DNA of 23,586 nt from Acidobacteriota bacterium (GCA_003224135.1 QHYO01000502.1:1-23586); one strand, 5' to 3'. Numbered from the stretch's first letter, positions 15,660 through 23,586 are shown. Numbers and translations: made by a program. Notes: generated by a model not told the origin, from the sequence alone.

Positions 15660-17708
15660 ATGAAAATACGTCCGAAAATCTCTCGCCGAGAATTTGTTGG
15701 TTCGACCCTTTCCGCGGCCGCGATGCAGTCGCTATACGTCCAGCCATTTCTGAGGACCAAGGTAGAGGGCAGTCCGTCTGATCCCGGCTGGAAGGACGAA
15801 GGAATCCTTTTTGTCGACCGGTCTCCGCACGCCAAGTTGCGCAACGTTCCTGTGCATGCAGTGACGATTACCGAGGGATTTTGGGGAGCGCGACGCGAGA
15901 CGAATCTTAAAAAGAGCATCCCTTCGATGGAGAAATTGCTCGAAGCCAACGGCCGGATGAACAATTACTTGCGGCTGCGCGGAAAGAGCGATTCTCAACA
16001 GAGCGGTCCGGTGTACTCGGACTCCGACGTTTACAAATGGACGGAGGCCGTAGGTTTTCAATTGCAGTCGGGCGATCCCCCGGAGTTGCGTGCGCTCGCG
16101 GAAAAAATTATTCGGGGAATTGTCGCAGTGCAAGAGCCCAACGGATATTTGAATACGTACTATGTTGCGGATCGCGCAAAGCAACGCATGACGCCCGAAA
16201 CACAGCGATGGGGCCACGAGCTCTACAACATCGGCCACATGATACAAGGCGCGATTGCGTATTATCGGGCGACGGGCGATCGCACGCTGCTCGATGCCGG
16301 AATTCGTTTTGTCGATGACTACCTGCTCGCAAGTTTTGGTCCCGGAACTGACAAACAACCGCTCTTCTCTGGACATCCTGAAATTGAACTGGCGTTGGTC
16401 GAACTTTATCGCACGACCGGAGATCAGCGGCATCTCGAACTAGCCGGCTATATCCTGCAGGGCGATGATCGAATCAAAGTGCCTCGGCACGCCTACGTCT
16501 ATCACTTTTGCGGAATTCCGTTCACTTCGCGCACACACCTGGAAGGTCATGCGGTACGTGCGATGTATGCATGTTGCGGCGCCACGGACTACTACATGGA
16601 GACCGGCGATCAAAAATATTGGAAAACGCTGGACGTCCTTTGGAACGATCTTGTGTCATCACAGATGTATGTGACTGGCGGGGTTGGAGCGCGCAGTGAT
16701 GGCGAGGCTTTCGGCGATTCGTATGAGCTACCGAATTTCACGGCCTACGGTGAGAGCTGCGCGGCGATAGGTAATATGATGTGGAATTGGCGGATGCTCG
16801 CGGCGACCGGCGACGCGAAATACGCCGATGTCATCGAACGAGCTTTGTACAACGGCATTAATTCCGGGATGTCGCTTGATGGCACGCTCTATTGCTATCG
16901 CAATCCGTTGTCGTTCGACCCCGCAGGCGGTGACCAGATTCGAAATCCGTGGTACGACACCACGTGCTGTCCGCCGAACCTCGAACGCATCTTCGCTTCG
17001 CTGCCCGGCTATCTTTACAGCACCAGTAAAGATGGGCTGTATCTGCATTTGTATGAAAATTCGCAACTCGACTGGCACCTTGAGGACGGAACCGGTCTAA
17101 AGGTTGAGCAGAAGACAAGCTATCCGTGGGACGGCGCGGTGGAGATTGGCGTTACTCCGGCGAAATCTACGGAGTTCACGTTTTACCTGCGCATTCCTGA
17201 ATGGTGCAACTCGGCGCAGGTCGCAGTGAACGGTAAATCCGTGTCTGGGGTGACGCCCGGACAGTATCTTGCCTTGAGGCGTCGCTGGTCGCCCCGCGAT
17301 GCAATTCATTTGAAGTTCGGTATGACGCCGCAAGTGATCGAGGCCAACCGTCGCGTGGTGGACGACTACGGACGCGTTGCGGTGCAGCGCGGACCGCTCG
17401 TGTACTGCCTTGAGCAACTGGACCAGCCACAAGGCATCTCTCTGTACGACGTTTCGTTGGATCTGCGAGAGGATTCCTCATCAGCATTCCACGTGGAATT
17501 CGACAAGGATTTGCTTGGGGGAATCGTCGTGCTGAGGCACGCGGGAGCTTGGGCCGAAAAGACCAGTTCGGATGGCAAGCTCTACCGTAAATACACACCG
17601 ACCGCTGCAAAAGGACGTCAGGTCGAGCTGAAGTTCATCCCTTACTACGCGTGGGCAAATCGTGCGGCGACGCCGATGCAGGTATGGACGCCGACTTTTC
17701 GAGCTTAA
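15660..17708 (+). CDS. Tat-exported GH127 beta-L-arabinofuranosidase
   Basis: Glycoside hydrolase of 682 residues. The N-terminus has a twin-arginine signal (KISRREFVGSTLSAAAM, residues 6-22). The GH127 catalytic set, as known from the Bifidobacterium enzyme HypBA1, is intact: Glu349 in GEAF, Glu365 and Cys367 in YGESCA, and Cys436-Cys437 in TTCCPPN, giving the zinc-bound cysteine nucleophile. The Glu349-Glu365 spacing of 16 equals that of HypBA1 Glu322-Glu338. The enzyme releases beta-linked L-arabinofuranose from hydroxyproline-rich glycoproteins or pectin side chains. GAGG lies before the ATG. It is downstream of araB with operator-like palindromes in the gap. It converges with the first GH51 gene, nine bases between stops, leaving no room for a terminator. 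Confidence 0.92.
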   Translation: MKIRPKISRREFVGSTLSAAAMQSLYVQPFLRTKVEGSPSDPGWKDEGILFVDRSPHAKLRNVPVHAVTITEGFWGARRETNLKKSIPSMEKLLEANGRMNNYLRLRGKSDSQQSGPVYSDSDVYKWTEAVGFQLQSGDPPELRALAEKIIRGIVAVQEPNGYLNTYYVADRAKQRMTPETQRWGHELYNIGHMIQGAIAYYRATGDRTLLDAGIRFVDDYLLASFGPGTDKQPLFSGHPEIELALVELYRTTGDQRHLELAGYILQGDDRIKVPRHAYVYHFCGIPFTSRTHLEGHAVRAMYACCGATDYYMETGDQKYWKTLDVLWNDLVSSQMYVTGGVGARSDGEAFGDSYELPNFTAYGESCAAIGNMMWNWRMLAATGDAKYADVIERALYNGINSGMSLDGTLYCYRNPLSFDPAGGDQIRNPWYDTTCCPPNLERIFASLPGYLYSTSKDGLYLHLYENSQLDWHLEDGTGLKVEQKTSYPWDGAVEIGVTPAKSTEFTFYLRIPEWCNSAQVAVNGKSVSGVTPGQYLALRRRWSPRDAIHLKFGMTPQVIEANRRVVDDYGRVAVQRGPLVYCLEQLDQPQGISLYDVSLDLREDSSSAFHVEFDKDLLGGIVVLRHAGAWAEKTSSDGKLYRKYTPTAAKGRQVELKFIPYYAWANRAATPMQVWTPTFRA

Positions 17709-17717
17709 CAGTCCTTT

Positions 17718-19340
17718 TTACGCGCCCCATTGGATCACAGAATAGGAACGTGGCGGCACTTCGAATTTTGTATGGCCACCAGAAGTAGTTGGCTTATTTA
17801 AGTCTTGCGGAACCACTCGCGTTGGTGAATCGAAACTATTGACGGCTTTCAAGTCACTGCCGGTCAGCACGGTGGACTTCAGCACTCGTGTGTGTGGAGC
17901 ATCTTCCCACACCACATCGACCTCGTGAGAATTGGAAAGGTCCCGATTAAGGATAAAGAGCGCCGCGTTCCCATTTTCTGTAGAGAAAGTCGCGGTCACA
18001 TCCAGATAAGGAACTTGTCCGATTCCAGAAACTTCGTACGTTGGTGAATCCGCGAGGACGTTCAATACCTCGCCTCGCGCCATTTGCAATCCCCAGCTGT
18101 ATGGATAATAGATTGTTTGGCGGAACAGGGAATTGGAATTCGTCATGATCGGCGCGATTACGTTCACCAACTGCGCCAGACAAGCGAGTTTCACGCGATT
18201 CGCGTTTCGAAGCAGCGTGTTGACAATTCCGCCGACAAGAAGCGCATCTTCCAGATTATAAATTTCTTCGAGCAAATGGGGCGCATCTTGTTCGCGACCG
18301 TTTACGGCATCACCACTGCGGGCGCGGTACCAAACGTTCCACTCGTCAAACGAGAGCCACAATTGTTTCGGAGAGCGCTTGCGACCCTGTACGTAGTCGC
18401 AGACGGCTACCGTTTCCGCGATCTGGCGATCCATAGTCAGATTCATTGCGAGATATTTCGAACTGTCCGTGCCTGTTTCCTGCTGTGTGTTCCCGATATA
18501 GCGATGCAGAGAGAGTGCGTCGACATATTCATAGCACTCCTCTAAAACCTCACGATCCCATTCGAGATAGGTGGGCATGAGGGGACCGCTTGAACCGCAG
18601 GCGACGAGCTTAAGCGTGGGATCGACATAGCGCATCTGCCGCGCCGCATCCGCAGCTTTGTATCCATACTCTTTCGCGGTCATGTGGCCGATCTGCCAGG
18701 GACCATCCATCTCGTTCCCGAGACACCAATTTTGTGCTTTGTACGGGGCGGCAATTCCGTTCTTGCGGCGCAGTTCGCTCCAGCGTGTGCCCTTTTCAAC
18801 GTTGCAATATTCCACTAAGGCGGCTGCTTGCTCGGGGGTTCCCGTTCCGAGATTAAGTCCCATCAACGGCTGCGTGCCTACAGCGCTGCACCATGCCATG
18901 AATTCATCGGTACCAAACTGATTTGAGTTTATTGAGTTCCACGCCTTGTCCAGCACTCTTGGGCGATTCTGTTTTGGCCCCACACCGTCCAGCCAGTCGT
19001 ATCCGGAAACAAAATTACCGCCCGGGTAGCGAATGATGGGCACCCCTAGGGTGCGGATTTCGTCCATCACATCTTTTCGGAATCCGTGGGAGTCAGAAAG
19101 TTTCGAGGCTGGGTCGTAAATGCCTTCGTAGATTGCGCGGCCCAAGTGTTCCAGAAAAGATCCAAAAAGATTCCGATCGATGGGCGCCACGGTGCGTTTG
19201 GTGTCCAAATAAATGCGCGCCGCGGTGCGGCGGGAGGCAGTTTGCGCCGGCAACAATCGCCCCAGAAGGAGTTCCGCGGAACAGCCTGCTCCCACCGCAA
19301 GGCTGCGCTGCAAAAATGTTCGCCGTTCGATAGAGGGCAT
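17718..19340 (-). CDS. Tat-exported GH51 alpha-L-arabinofuranosidase
   Basis: A 540-residue GH51 enzyme that removes alpha-L-arabinofuranosyl groups from arabinan and arabinoxylan. A twin-arginine signal (IERRTFLQRSLAVGAG, residues 4-19) indicates export. The catalytic (beta/alpha)8 domain has RYPGGNF (104-110), the DWLDGVGP loop (115-122), acid/base Glu210 in CLGNEMDGP and nucleophile Glu333 in SFDEWNVWY; a C-terminal beta-sandwich follows. The start is an ATG at 19340 with GGAGG eight bases upstream. A LacI-type palindrome stands about 37-50 bases before the start. It shares orientation with the second GH51 gene, 91 bp upstream, and may have its own promoter there. Confidence 0.94.
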   Translation of the reverse strand: MPSIERRTFLQRSLAVGAGCSAELLLGRLLPAQTASRRTAARIYLDTKRTVAPIDRNLFGSFLEHLGRAIYEGIYDPASKLSDSHGFRKDVMDEIRTLGVPIIRYPGGNFVSGYDWLDGVGPKQNRPRVLDKAWNSINSNQFGTDEFMAWCSAVGTQPLMGLNLGTGTPEQAAALVEYCNVEKGTRWSELRRKNGIAAPYKAQNWCLGNEMDGPWQIGHMTAKEYGYKAADAARQMRYVDPTLKLVACGSSGPLMPTYLEWDREVLEECYEYVDALSLHRYIGNTQQETGTDSSKYLAMNLTMDRQIAETVAVCDYVQGRKRSPKQLWLSFDEWNVWYRARSGDAVNGREQDAPHLLEEIYNLEDALLVGGIVNTLLRNANRVKLACLAQLVNVIAPIMTNSNSLFRQTIYYPYSWGLQMARGEVLNVLADSPTYEVSGIGQVPYLDVTATFSTENGNAALFILNRDLSNSHEVDVVWEDAPHTRVLKSTVLTGSDLKAVNSFDSPTRVVPQDLNKPTTSGGHTKFEVPPRSYSVIQWGA

Positions 19341-19376
19341 GAGCCGACCTCCGTGAGCCAGGCGGTTCTGAGTCTC

Positions 19377-19390
19377 AGTAAGCGTTTGCT
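19377..19390. promoter_or_regulatory. Candidate LacI-type operator upstream of the first GH51 gene
   Basis: AGTAAGCGTTTGCT is symmetric at five of seven base pairs about a central CG. Its right half is identical to that of the perfect palindrome at 21058-21071, and its left half resembles the araD site. It lies in the 91-bp gap before a minus-strand GH51 gene. Confidence 0.5.
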
Positions 19391-19431
19391 CACAACCGTC
19401 CGGAAAGGGTATCGCAAAACTCTTTGAGCGA

Positions 19432-21017
19432 CTAGGAGTTTAGTTGAATCTTTAGCGCTGTCACGGACGCCGGAGGAATCTCGACTACCAGATTTTCCCC
19501 GCTCACGTTCAGAGATTTGGTTTGAGCTACCACGGCATGTGGTTGTTCAAACGTATTGTGCGCGTGGATGTCCGCGTGGGTGAGGAAGGTCATGCTAGCG
19601 TTCTTGGCGACTGCTCCCCTGAGCGCTATCTCCGCGAGGCGAGAGTCGGTTGGGCTGGGATTAACGGCTGTGATCGTTAACTCTTTGCCGCGAACAGAAG
19701 CGGAACCCTTAAGTCCCCAATACGAAGCAACTTTTCCGTCGCGGTCGTAGCGCAGGTTCGGCGCGGAGAAGACGGTGCGTAGCGAATTGCCGCCCTGATG
19801 ACTTGCATACAGTTCGAAGACGCGGCCGACAGGTGTGATTACGAATTTGTCCTCGTGCGCCAGATACAAGCTGTTCAGGCAATTGACAAGCTGCGCGCAA
19901 TTCGCCATTGCAACTTTTTCAGGATGACGGTTGAAGATGTCCAGCGTCATTCCGCTGAACACTGCGTCGCGCAGGGTGGGCATCTGTTCGAGCGCGTCGC
20001 CGGGAGTTGCCTCGCTCCCAGGACGATACCAGGGTCCCCACTCGTCCACGATTAACTTCACGTGATGCTCGTGATCCATTTCACTTAGGACCTGCCAATG
20101 GCCGGTAACCAGGCCCTCCATACGCTCTCCTTCGCGAAGCAATTCAAACCAGTCGACGGGTTCAAATTTCAGCGCGTCACCTTTTCCCGCATCCCAGTCC
20201 TGCGTTTTTCCGCGACTCAGGTTCCAAGCGTAGTGGTGGAGCGCCATTCCATAGATATGCCGCAATTGGCCAGGTCCCTTGCGCACCATTTCGGCAAGGA
20301 ACTCTCGCGTCCAATTCCAATCATCTGTATTGGGGCCGGAAGCGATCAGTTTTAATTCGTCGCCATAGGAAGGAAGCCACGTGGAATAGCGCCGAAACTC
20401 GACAGCGTACTCTTGTGGAGTGAAGTCGCCGCCACATCCCCACGATTCGTTTCCGACGCCCCAATACTGCACATGGAATGGCTCGCTGTAACCTGCCGCC
20501 GCCCGCGTATCCGCAAGAGTTGTGCTTCCCGCGGGAGAATTGCAGTATTCCACCCATTGTTGGAAAGCTGATGCGGGCAAGCTTCTAACATTCGCCGCAA
20601 GATAAGGTTCCGCTCCGATGAGCTTGCAGAAATGAACGAATTCGTTGGTTCCTACTGCGTTGGGATCGTAGCGGTGGCTGGCGGGTGATTTATCTGATAA
20701 CATCCGCCGGGATAACGAATCACTGGCGCCTTGACCTTCCGCATGTGTTCAATGAGTTCCCTTCGAAGCCCGTTGGTATTCGGCACCTTCGATCTTTCGC
20801 CGACCCAAATGCCGTCGTACAGCACGCCGCCAAGATTTTCGGCGAAATGGCCATAGATATTCGGAGCGATCGTCCCGAGAGGCTCATCAAACAAAACGTC
20901 AATACGGGAGTCCGCTGTTCGAGAATTGGAGAAGATGTTCCAACTGGTCTTGGGCGCAAGGCAGAGGCCCGCAGTTCCAAACATGCCCGTCTCTAAGAAC
21001 TCCCGGCGCCTCATCAT
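19432..21017 (-). pseudogene. GH51 alpha-L-arabinofuranosidase, broken by a frameshift and internal deletion
   Basis: Second, more distant GH51 homologue, split over two frames. The N-terminal part reads from the ATG at 21017 (AGGAGG five bases upstream; a second ATG at 21014): a twin-arginine signal [11 protein letters not shown], then [14 protein letters not shown] and PVIRYPGG, before hitting a stop at 20652. The rest reads in another frame from about 20700 down to 19432: [18 protein letters not shown], acid/base Glu in GVGNESWGCGG, nucleophile Glu in LIVDEWGPWY, and the C-terminal beta-sandwich. The DWxDGxGP loop expected after RYPGG is absent and about 15-30 codons appear missing, so this is more than a single-base error. 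It is either a genuine pseudogene or a misassembly. A perfect operator-like palindrome precedes it. Confidence 0.8.
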
Positions 21018-21057
21018 GAGAGCCTCCTCGGATTGGTATGCAGAGCATAACTGATGC

Positions 21058-21071
21058 AGCAAACGTTTGCT
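21058..21071. promoter_or_regulatory. Candidate LacI-type operator upstream of the second GH51 gene
   Basis: AGCAAACGTTTGCT is a perfect 14-bp palindrome with a central CG, 41 bases before the ATG of the minus-strand GH51 gene. It is the longest and most symmetrical of the four sites. Confidence 0.65.
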
Positions 21072-21454
21072 TCCGCAAGCCCACGGAAGTGTATCAAAGC
21101 CGGATTCATCGAGTCGCAAGATCGGCAAAGGGCTTGCGCTCTCAATCGGTCAGCGGATGACCTCGACATGAACGATGATATCGTTGAGAGTTTCTCGCGG
21201 AAAAGTTTGGGAATAGGGACTCGCAAGACGGTTACCATTTATCTCAACGTAGCCGGAACACTCATGTTTCTCGCTCATCCCGCTACGGAACGCAGCGAAG
21301 CGCGAGAATCGAAAAGCGTAGCTCCATCCCGGCGTCGGACTCCCCGTCAAGACCATAGCCGGAAATCCACGTCAGCGAAGACCAAGTGGCTCTCAGACCC
21401 GAGTCCGGAACATCTCCGAACAATTGCCTGCGCGATGGCACGGTGAAGAATGCG
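21072..21454. other. Intergenic region between the arabinan locus and the cys locus
   Basis: 383 bases between a minus-strand GH51 promoter and the plus-strand cys promoter. Short open frames exist on both strands (for example 21150-21356 minus), but none has a ribosome-binding site plus a recognisable domain. No convincing hairpin terminator was found. Confidence 0.4.
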
Positions 21455-21483
21455 TTGCAGTCCTGCAAGTTCCGTCGTATGAT
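21455..21483 (+). promoter_or_regulatory. Sigma70-like promoter of the cysDN leader
   Basis: TTGCAG (-35, 21455-21460), 17-nt spacer, TATGAT (-10, 21478-21483; five of six bases match TATAAT). The expected transcription start, 6-8 bases after the -10, is 21489-21491, which coincides with the ATG of the cysteine-rich leader ORF at 21491. Confidence 0.65.
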
Positions 21484-21490
21484 TCTTGAG

Positions 21491-21586
21491 ATGTTGACGA
21501 ACCTCAACCCGCGCTGCGACTTCGCCTCCTGTTGTTGTACGTGTTGTACACAGGTGTGCACTGGCGCCGGGAGGCTCGAAGTCTAG
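21491..21586 (+). CDS. Cysteine-rich leader peptide of cysDN (putative attenuator ORF)
   Basis: A 31-codon ORF with cysteine at positions 9, 14, 15, 16, 18, 19 and 23 (core SCCCTCCTQVC), seven Cys in all. Such clustering is far above the normal frequency of Cys and is the hallmark of a leader peptide that senses charged tRNA-Cys. It stands 104 bases before cysD, and between them is a terminator hairpin. There is no usable ribosome-binding site before the ATG, and the predicted transcription start falls at the ATG, so translation is probably leaderless. A second in-frame ATG at 21479 overlaps the -10 box and would not be transcribed. Polycysteine leader ORFs before cys genes are known in mycobacteria; this one is in a different-looking organism. 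Confidence 0.75.
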   Translation: MLTNLNPRCDFASCCCTCCTQVCTGAGRLEV

Positions 21587-21630
21587 AAATCGAACTTTAA
21601 ATCGAGCTGTAGTCGAAAACCCACCGCCAG
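21561..21630 (+). promoter_or_regulatory. Predicted antiterminator of the cysDN attenuator
   Basis: CTGGCG (21561-21566) can pair with CGCCAG (21625-21630). GGG (21569-21571) can pair with CCC (21620-21622) across a 2x2 internal loop, and GCTCGA (21574-21579) can pair with TCGAGC (21602-21607). The structure uses the whole 5' arm of the terminator, so the two folds exclude each other. The 5' arm starts two bases after the last Cys codon (21557-21559). A ribosome stalled in the Cys cluster leaves it free, and one that reaches the stop codon at 21584-21586 covers it. Confidence 0.6.
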
Positions 21631-21652
21631 AAACTGCTGGCAGGTGGGTTTT
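21616..21652 (+). terminator. Intrinsic terminator in the cysDN leader
   Basis: The 5' arm AAAACCCACCGCCAG (21616-21630), loop AAACTG and 3' arm CTGGC-A-GGTGGGTTTT (21637-21652) form a 15-bp stem with one bulged A. TTTT, GTG and TTTTT follow. It lies 38 bases before the cysD ATG, in the position expected for a transcription attenuator. Confidence 0.85.
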
Positions 21653-21690
21653 GTGTTTTTGCGATGTTTTTTTAGCAGGAAGGAGAGGAA

Positions 21691-22668
21691 ATGGCCCCAA
21701 CCGCCCCGGAAGCGTTGCACATGGCTCCGATTGACGACGCCCTAGAGGCCGATCAACTGCTTCCTGCTCGAACCATTTTGACAAACCTTCAGGCGCTTGA
21801 GGCGGAGAGCCTTTACATCCTGCGTGAGGCTGCGGCCGAGTTTTCCCGCCCGGTCATGCTGTACTCGATTGGCAAGGATTCATCGGTGATGCTGCGTCTT
21901 GCGCAAAAGGCCTTCTTCCCCGGCAAGATTCCGTTCCCTCTGCTGCACATCGATACGAGTTACAAATTTCCCGAGATGATCCAATTCCGCGACTCTTACG
22001 CAAGACAAATTGGTGCCGAACTGATTGTGCACCGCAACGATGAGGCGCTGGAGCGCGGTGCAAACCCGTTTTCCCTCGGAACACAAAAATGTTGCGGCTT
22101 GCTGAAGACCAAGTCCTTGCTTGATGCTCTGGCTGAAGGCGGTTTCAATGCGGCGTTTGGCGGGGCGCGGCGCGATGAGGAGAAATCGCGGGCCAAGGAG
22201 AGAATCTACTCGTTCCGTGATTCCCACGGGCAGTGGGATCCAAAGAATCAGCGGCCTGAATTGTGGAACATCTTTAACTCGCGCGTTGACAAAACGGAAA
22301 GCATTCGCGTTTTTCCGCTCTCGAATTGGACGGAACTTGATATTTGGCTCTACATTCACGTGGAAAAGATCCCGATCGTGCCGCTCTATTACGCGCGGGA
22401 ACGCGAAGTGGTCCTGCGCAACGGTTCCATCGTGTTGATTCACTCAATGAGGGAACTCTTGCCTGGTGAGACGACGCAACTTGTGAACTGCCGGATGCGT
22501 TCGCTTGGCTGCGTGCCGTGCACCGGGGCGATCCGATCTGAAGCAGACACGCTTCCCAAGATTATCGGAGAGATGGTCTCGTTCCGCCGTTCCGAACGCG
22601 AAAATCGCGCCATCGACCATGATGAAGAAGGCTCGATGGAGATGAAGAAGCGGGAAGGTTATTTTTGA
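21691..22668 (+). CDS. cysD: Sulfate adenylyltransferase subunit 2
   Basis: Small catalytic subunit of ATP sulfurylase, which makes adenosine 5'-phosphosulfate from ATP and sulfate; cytoplasmic, first step of assimilatory sulfate reduction. The 325-residue product has the N-type ATP pyrophosphatase PP-loop [13 protein letters not shown] (58-70), [57 protein letters not shown] and [10 protein letters not shown], all CysD hallmarks. It is slightly longer than E. coli CysD (302) because of an N-terminal extension of about 25 residues. The start is set by the strong AGGAAGGAGAGG just before the ATG. The stop overlaps the cysN start as TGATG. Regulation is probably by the upstream cysteine-codon attenuator. 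Confidence 0.97.
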   Translation: MAPTAPEALHMAPIDDALEADQLLPARTILTNLQALEAESLYILREAAAEFSRPVMLYSIGKDSSVMLRLAQKAFFPGKIPFPLLHIDTSYKFPEMIQFRDSYARQIGAELIVHRNDEALERGANPFSLGTQKCCGLLKTKSLLDALAEGGFNAAFGGARRDEEKSRAKERIYSFRDSHGQWDPKNQRPELWNIFNSRVDKTESIRVFPLSNWTELDIWLYIHVEKIPIVPLYYAREREVVLRNGSIVLIHSMRELLPGETTQLVNCRMRSLGCVPCTGAIRSEADTLPKIIGEMVSFRRSERENRAIDHDEEGSMEMKKREGYF

Positions 22669-23586
22669 TGATCTCTGCGCCAGAAGTCCACGAAGGCTTC
22701 GAAGAATTTCTCCAGCACGATCTGGAGAAAGAACTGCTGCGTTTTACCACCGCAGGAAGCGTGGACGATGGGAAGTCCACCCTGATCGGCAGATTATTGC
22801 ATGACGCAAAGGGCGTTTACGAAGATCAGCTCGCATCCGTCAAGAAGAGCCGTGTGAATCGTTCCACTGGTCCAATCGATTTCTCGCTTCTCACCGATGG
22901 CCTCCGCGCCGAACGCGAACAGGGAATTACGATCGATGTTGCCTACCGCTATTTCCAGACGCCAAAGCGGAAGTTCATCATTGCCGACACGCCCGGACAC
23001 GAACAGTACACGCGCAACATGGCCACGGGCGCTTCCACGGCGAACCTTGCAGTGATTCTTGTGGACGGCACCAAAGGTTTGCTTCCGCAAACCCGCCGTC
23101 ATTCCTACATTGCAGCCTTGCTTGGAATTCCCAACGTGCTCGTGGCAATCAACAAGATGGACCTGATCGGCTATCAGGAGGAAGTCTTTCTGCGCTTGCA
23201 AGATGACTTTCTCGCTCTTGCCGAGCGGCTGAAAATTCTTGCCGTGCAGTGCGTGCCGGTCAGCGCGCTCGAAGGGGACAACGTCGTTGCCCGGAGCCGC
23301 AGAATGACGTGGTATTCCGGCCCCACCTTGCTGGAGCATCTTGAGGGCGTACCGATCGAGCCAGTTTCAGAAACAAGGGAGGTGCGCTTCCCGGTTCAGT
23401 ACGTCATCCGTCCAGACGCGAGCTTTCGTGGCTTTGCCGGGCAAGTCGCAGGCGGAATTCTCAGGCCCGGAGACTCTGTATTGGCGCTGCCGTCGGGGCG
23501 GAAGACCCGCATACAGTCCATCGTCACGTACGACGGCGAGCTCAATGCGGCTTTTCGTTCGCAGTCCGTCACAGTAACACTCGAAG
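22668..23586 (+). CDS. cysN: Sulfate adenylyltransferase subunit 1 (partial, runs off the window)
   Basis: GTPase subunit of ATP sulfurylase; GTP hydrolysis drives adenosine phosphosulfate synthesis by CysD. The first 306 residues are visible, with the EF-Tu-like G domain: G1 GSVDDGKS (30-37), the switch segment [19 protein letters not shown]3 [17 protein letters not shown], and G4 INKMDL. The start of the second beta-barrel domain follows ([20 protein letters not shown]). The ATG overlaps the cysD stop, so translation is coupled. Whether a C-terminal APS-kinase (CysC) domain is fused, as in many bacteria, cannot be seen here. Confidence 0.96.
   Translation, partial: MISAPEVHEGFEEFLQHDLEKELLRFTTAGSVDDGKSTLIGRLLHDAKGVYEDQLASVKKSRVNRSTGPIDFSLLTDGLRAEREQGITIDVAYRYFQTPKRKFIIADTPGHEQYTRNMATGASTANLAVILVDGTKGLLPQTRRHSYIAALLGIPNVLVAINKMDLIGYQEEVFLRLQDDFLALAERLKILAVQCVPVSALEGDNVVARSRRMTWYSGPTLLEHLEGVPIEPVSETREVRFPVQYVIRPDASFRGFAGQVAGGILRPGDSVLALPSGRKTRIQSIVTYDGELNAAFRSQSVTVTLE

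Noticed and set aside
21150..21356. Minus-strand frame ending SPYSQTFPRETLNDIIVHVE before the GH51 gene.
   Set aside because: Looks slightly protein-like, but there is no start context, family match or partner frame; treated as intergenic.
21479..21586. Longer version of the cysteine leader ORF from the ATG at 21479.
   Set aside because: That ATG overlaps the -10 hexamer and lies upstream of the predicted transcription start; 21491 is the better start.
21484..21690. SAM or other sulfur riboswitch upstream of cysD.
   Set aside because: No SAM-I, SAM-II or related conserved core could be recognised; the Cys-codon run plus terminator explains the leader better.

Overview
The window (about 55-57% GC, densely coded, no rRNA, tRNA, CRISPR array or transposase seen) looks like a soil or plant-litter heterotroph. 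The best guess is an Acidobacteriota member. This rests on protein style (many Tat-exported glycosidases and a Tat ferritin-like protein, a GH127/GH51 arabinan set, protocatechuate dioxygenase) and is an inference, because no taxonomic marker gene is present.

Layout. (1) 185-1460, plus strand: pcaHG, the two subunits of protocatechuate 3,4-dioxygenase. (2) 1485-6394, minus strand: a four-gene run transcribed from 6394 down, consisting of an OmpR-type response regulator, a sensor histidine kinase, an outer-membrane porin-like protein with an N-terminal coiled coil, and an exported cupredoxin; the last two overlap as TAATG. (3) 6771-7910, plus: a Tat-exported ferritin-like protein, divergent from the two-component system. 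(4) 8135-10220, plus: a SIS-domain sugar isomerase/deaminase and a ROK sugar kinase, probably an amino-sugar or hexose pair. (5) 10224-21017: an L-arabinose/arabinan locus, with a LacI-type regulator (minus), araD, a COG2407-type L-fucose/L-arabinose isomerase, araB and a GH127 beta-L-arabinofuranosidase (plus), then two GH51 alpha-L-arabinofuranosidases (minus). The three glycosidases carry twin-arginine signals. Palindromes centred on AAACGTTT or close variants lie before araD, the GH127 gene and both GH51 genes, suggesting one LacI-type regulon that releases L-arabinose outside the cytoplasm and converts it through L-ribulose to D-xylulose-5-phosphate. (6) 21455 to the end, plus: cysD and the start of cysN (ATP sulfurylase, sulfate activation).

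The most interesting element is the leader in front of cysDN. A good sigma70-like promoter (TTGCAG, 17 nt, TATGAT) is placed so that transcription should start almost exactly at the ATG of a 31-codon ORF with seven cysteine codons, including Cys-Cys-Cys-Thr-Cys-Cys. It is followed by a 15-bp intrinsic terminator and an alternative antiterminator pairing whose 5' arm begins two bases after the last Cys codon. Together these form a complete candidate cysteine-responsive ribosome-mediated attenuator, apparently on a leaderless leader-peptide mRNA.

Three genes are interrupted. The porin has its signal peptide in another frame from its body, the SIS protein has its C-terminal segment in another frame, and the second GH51 has a frameshift plus a missing internal segment. 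All three have the same net phase (one base missing, modulo 3). Sequencing or assembly indels are a real possibility and should be excluded before these are called pseudogenes.
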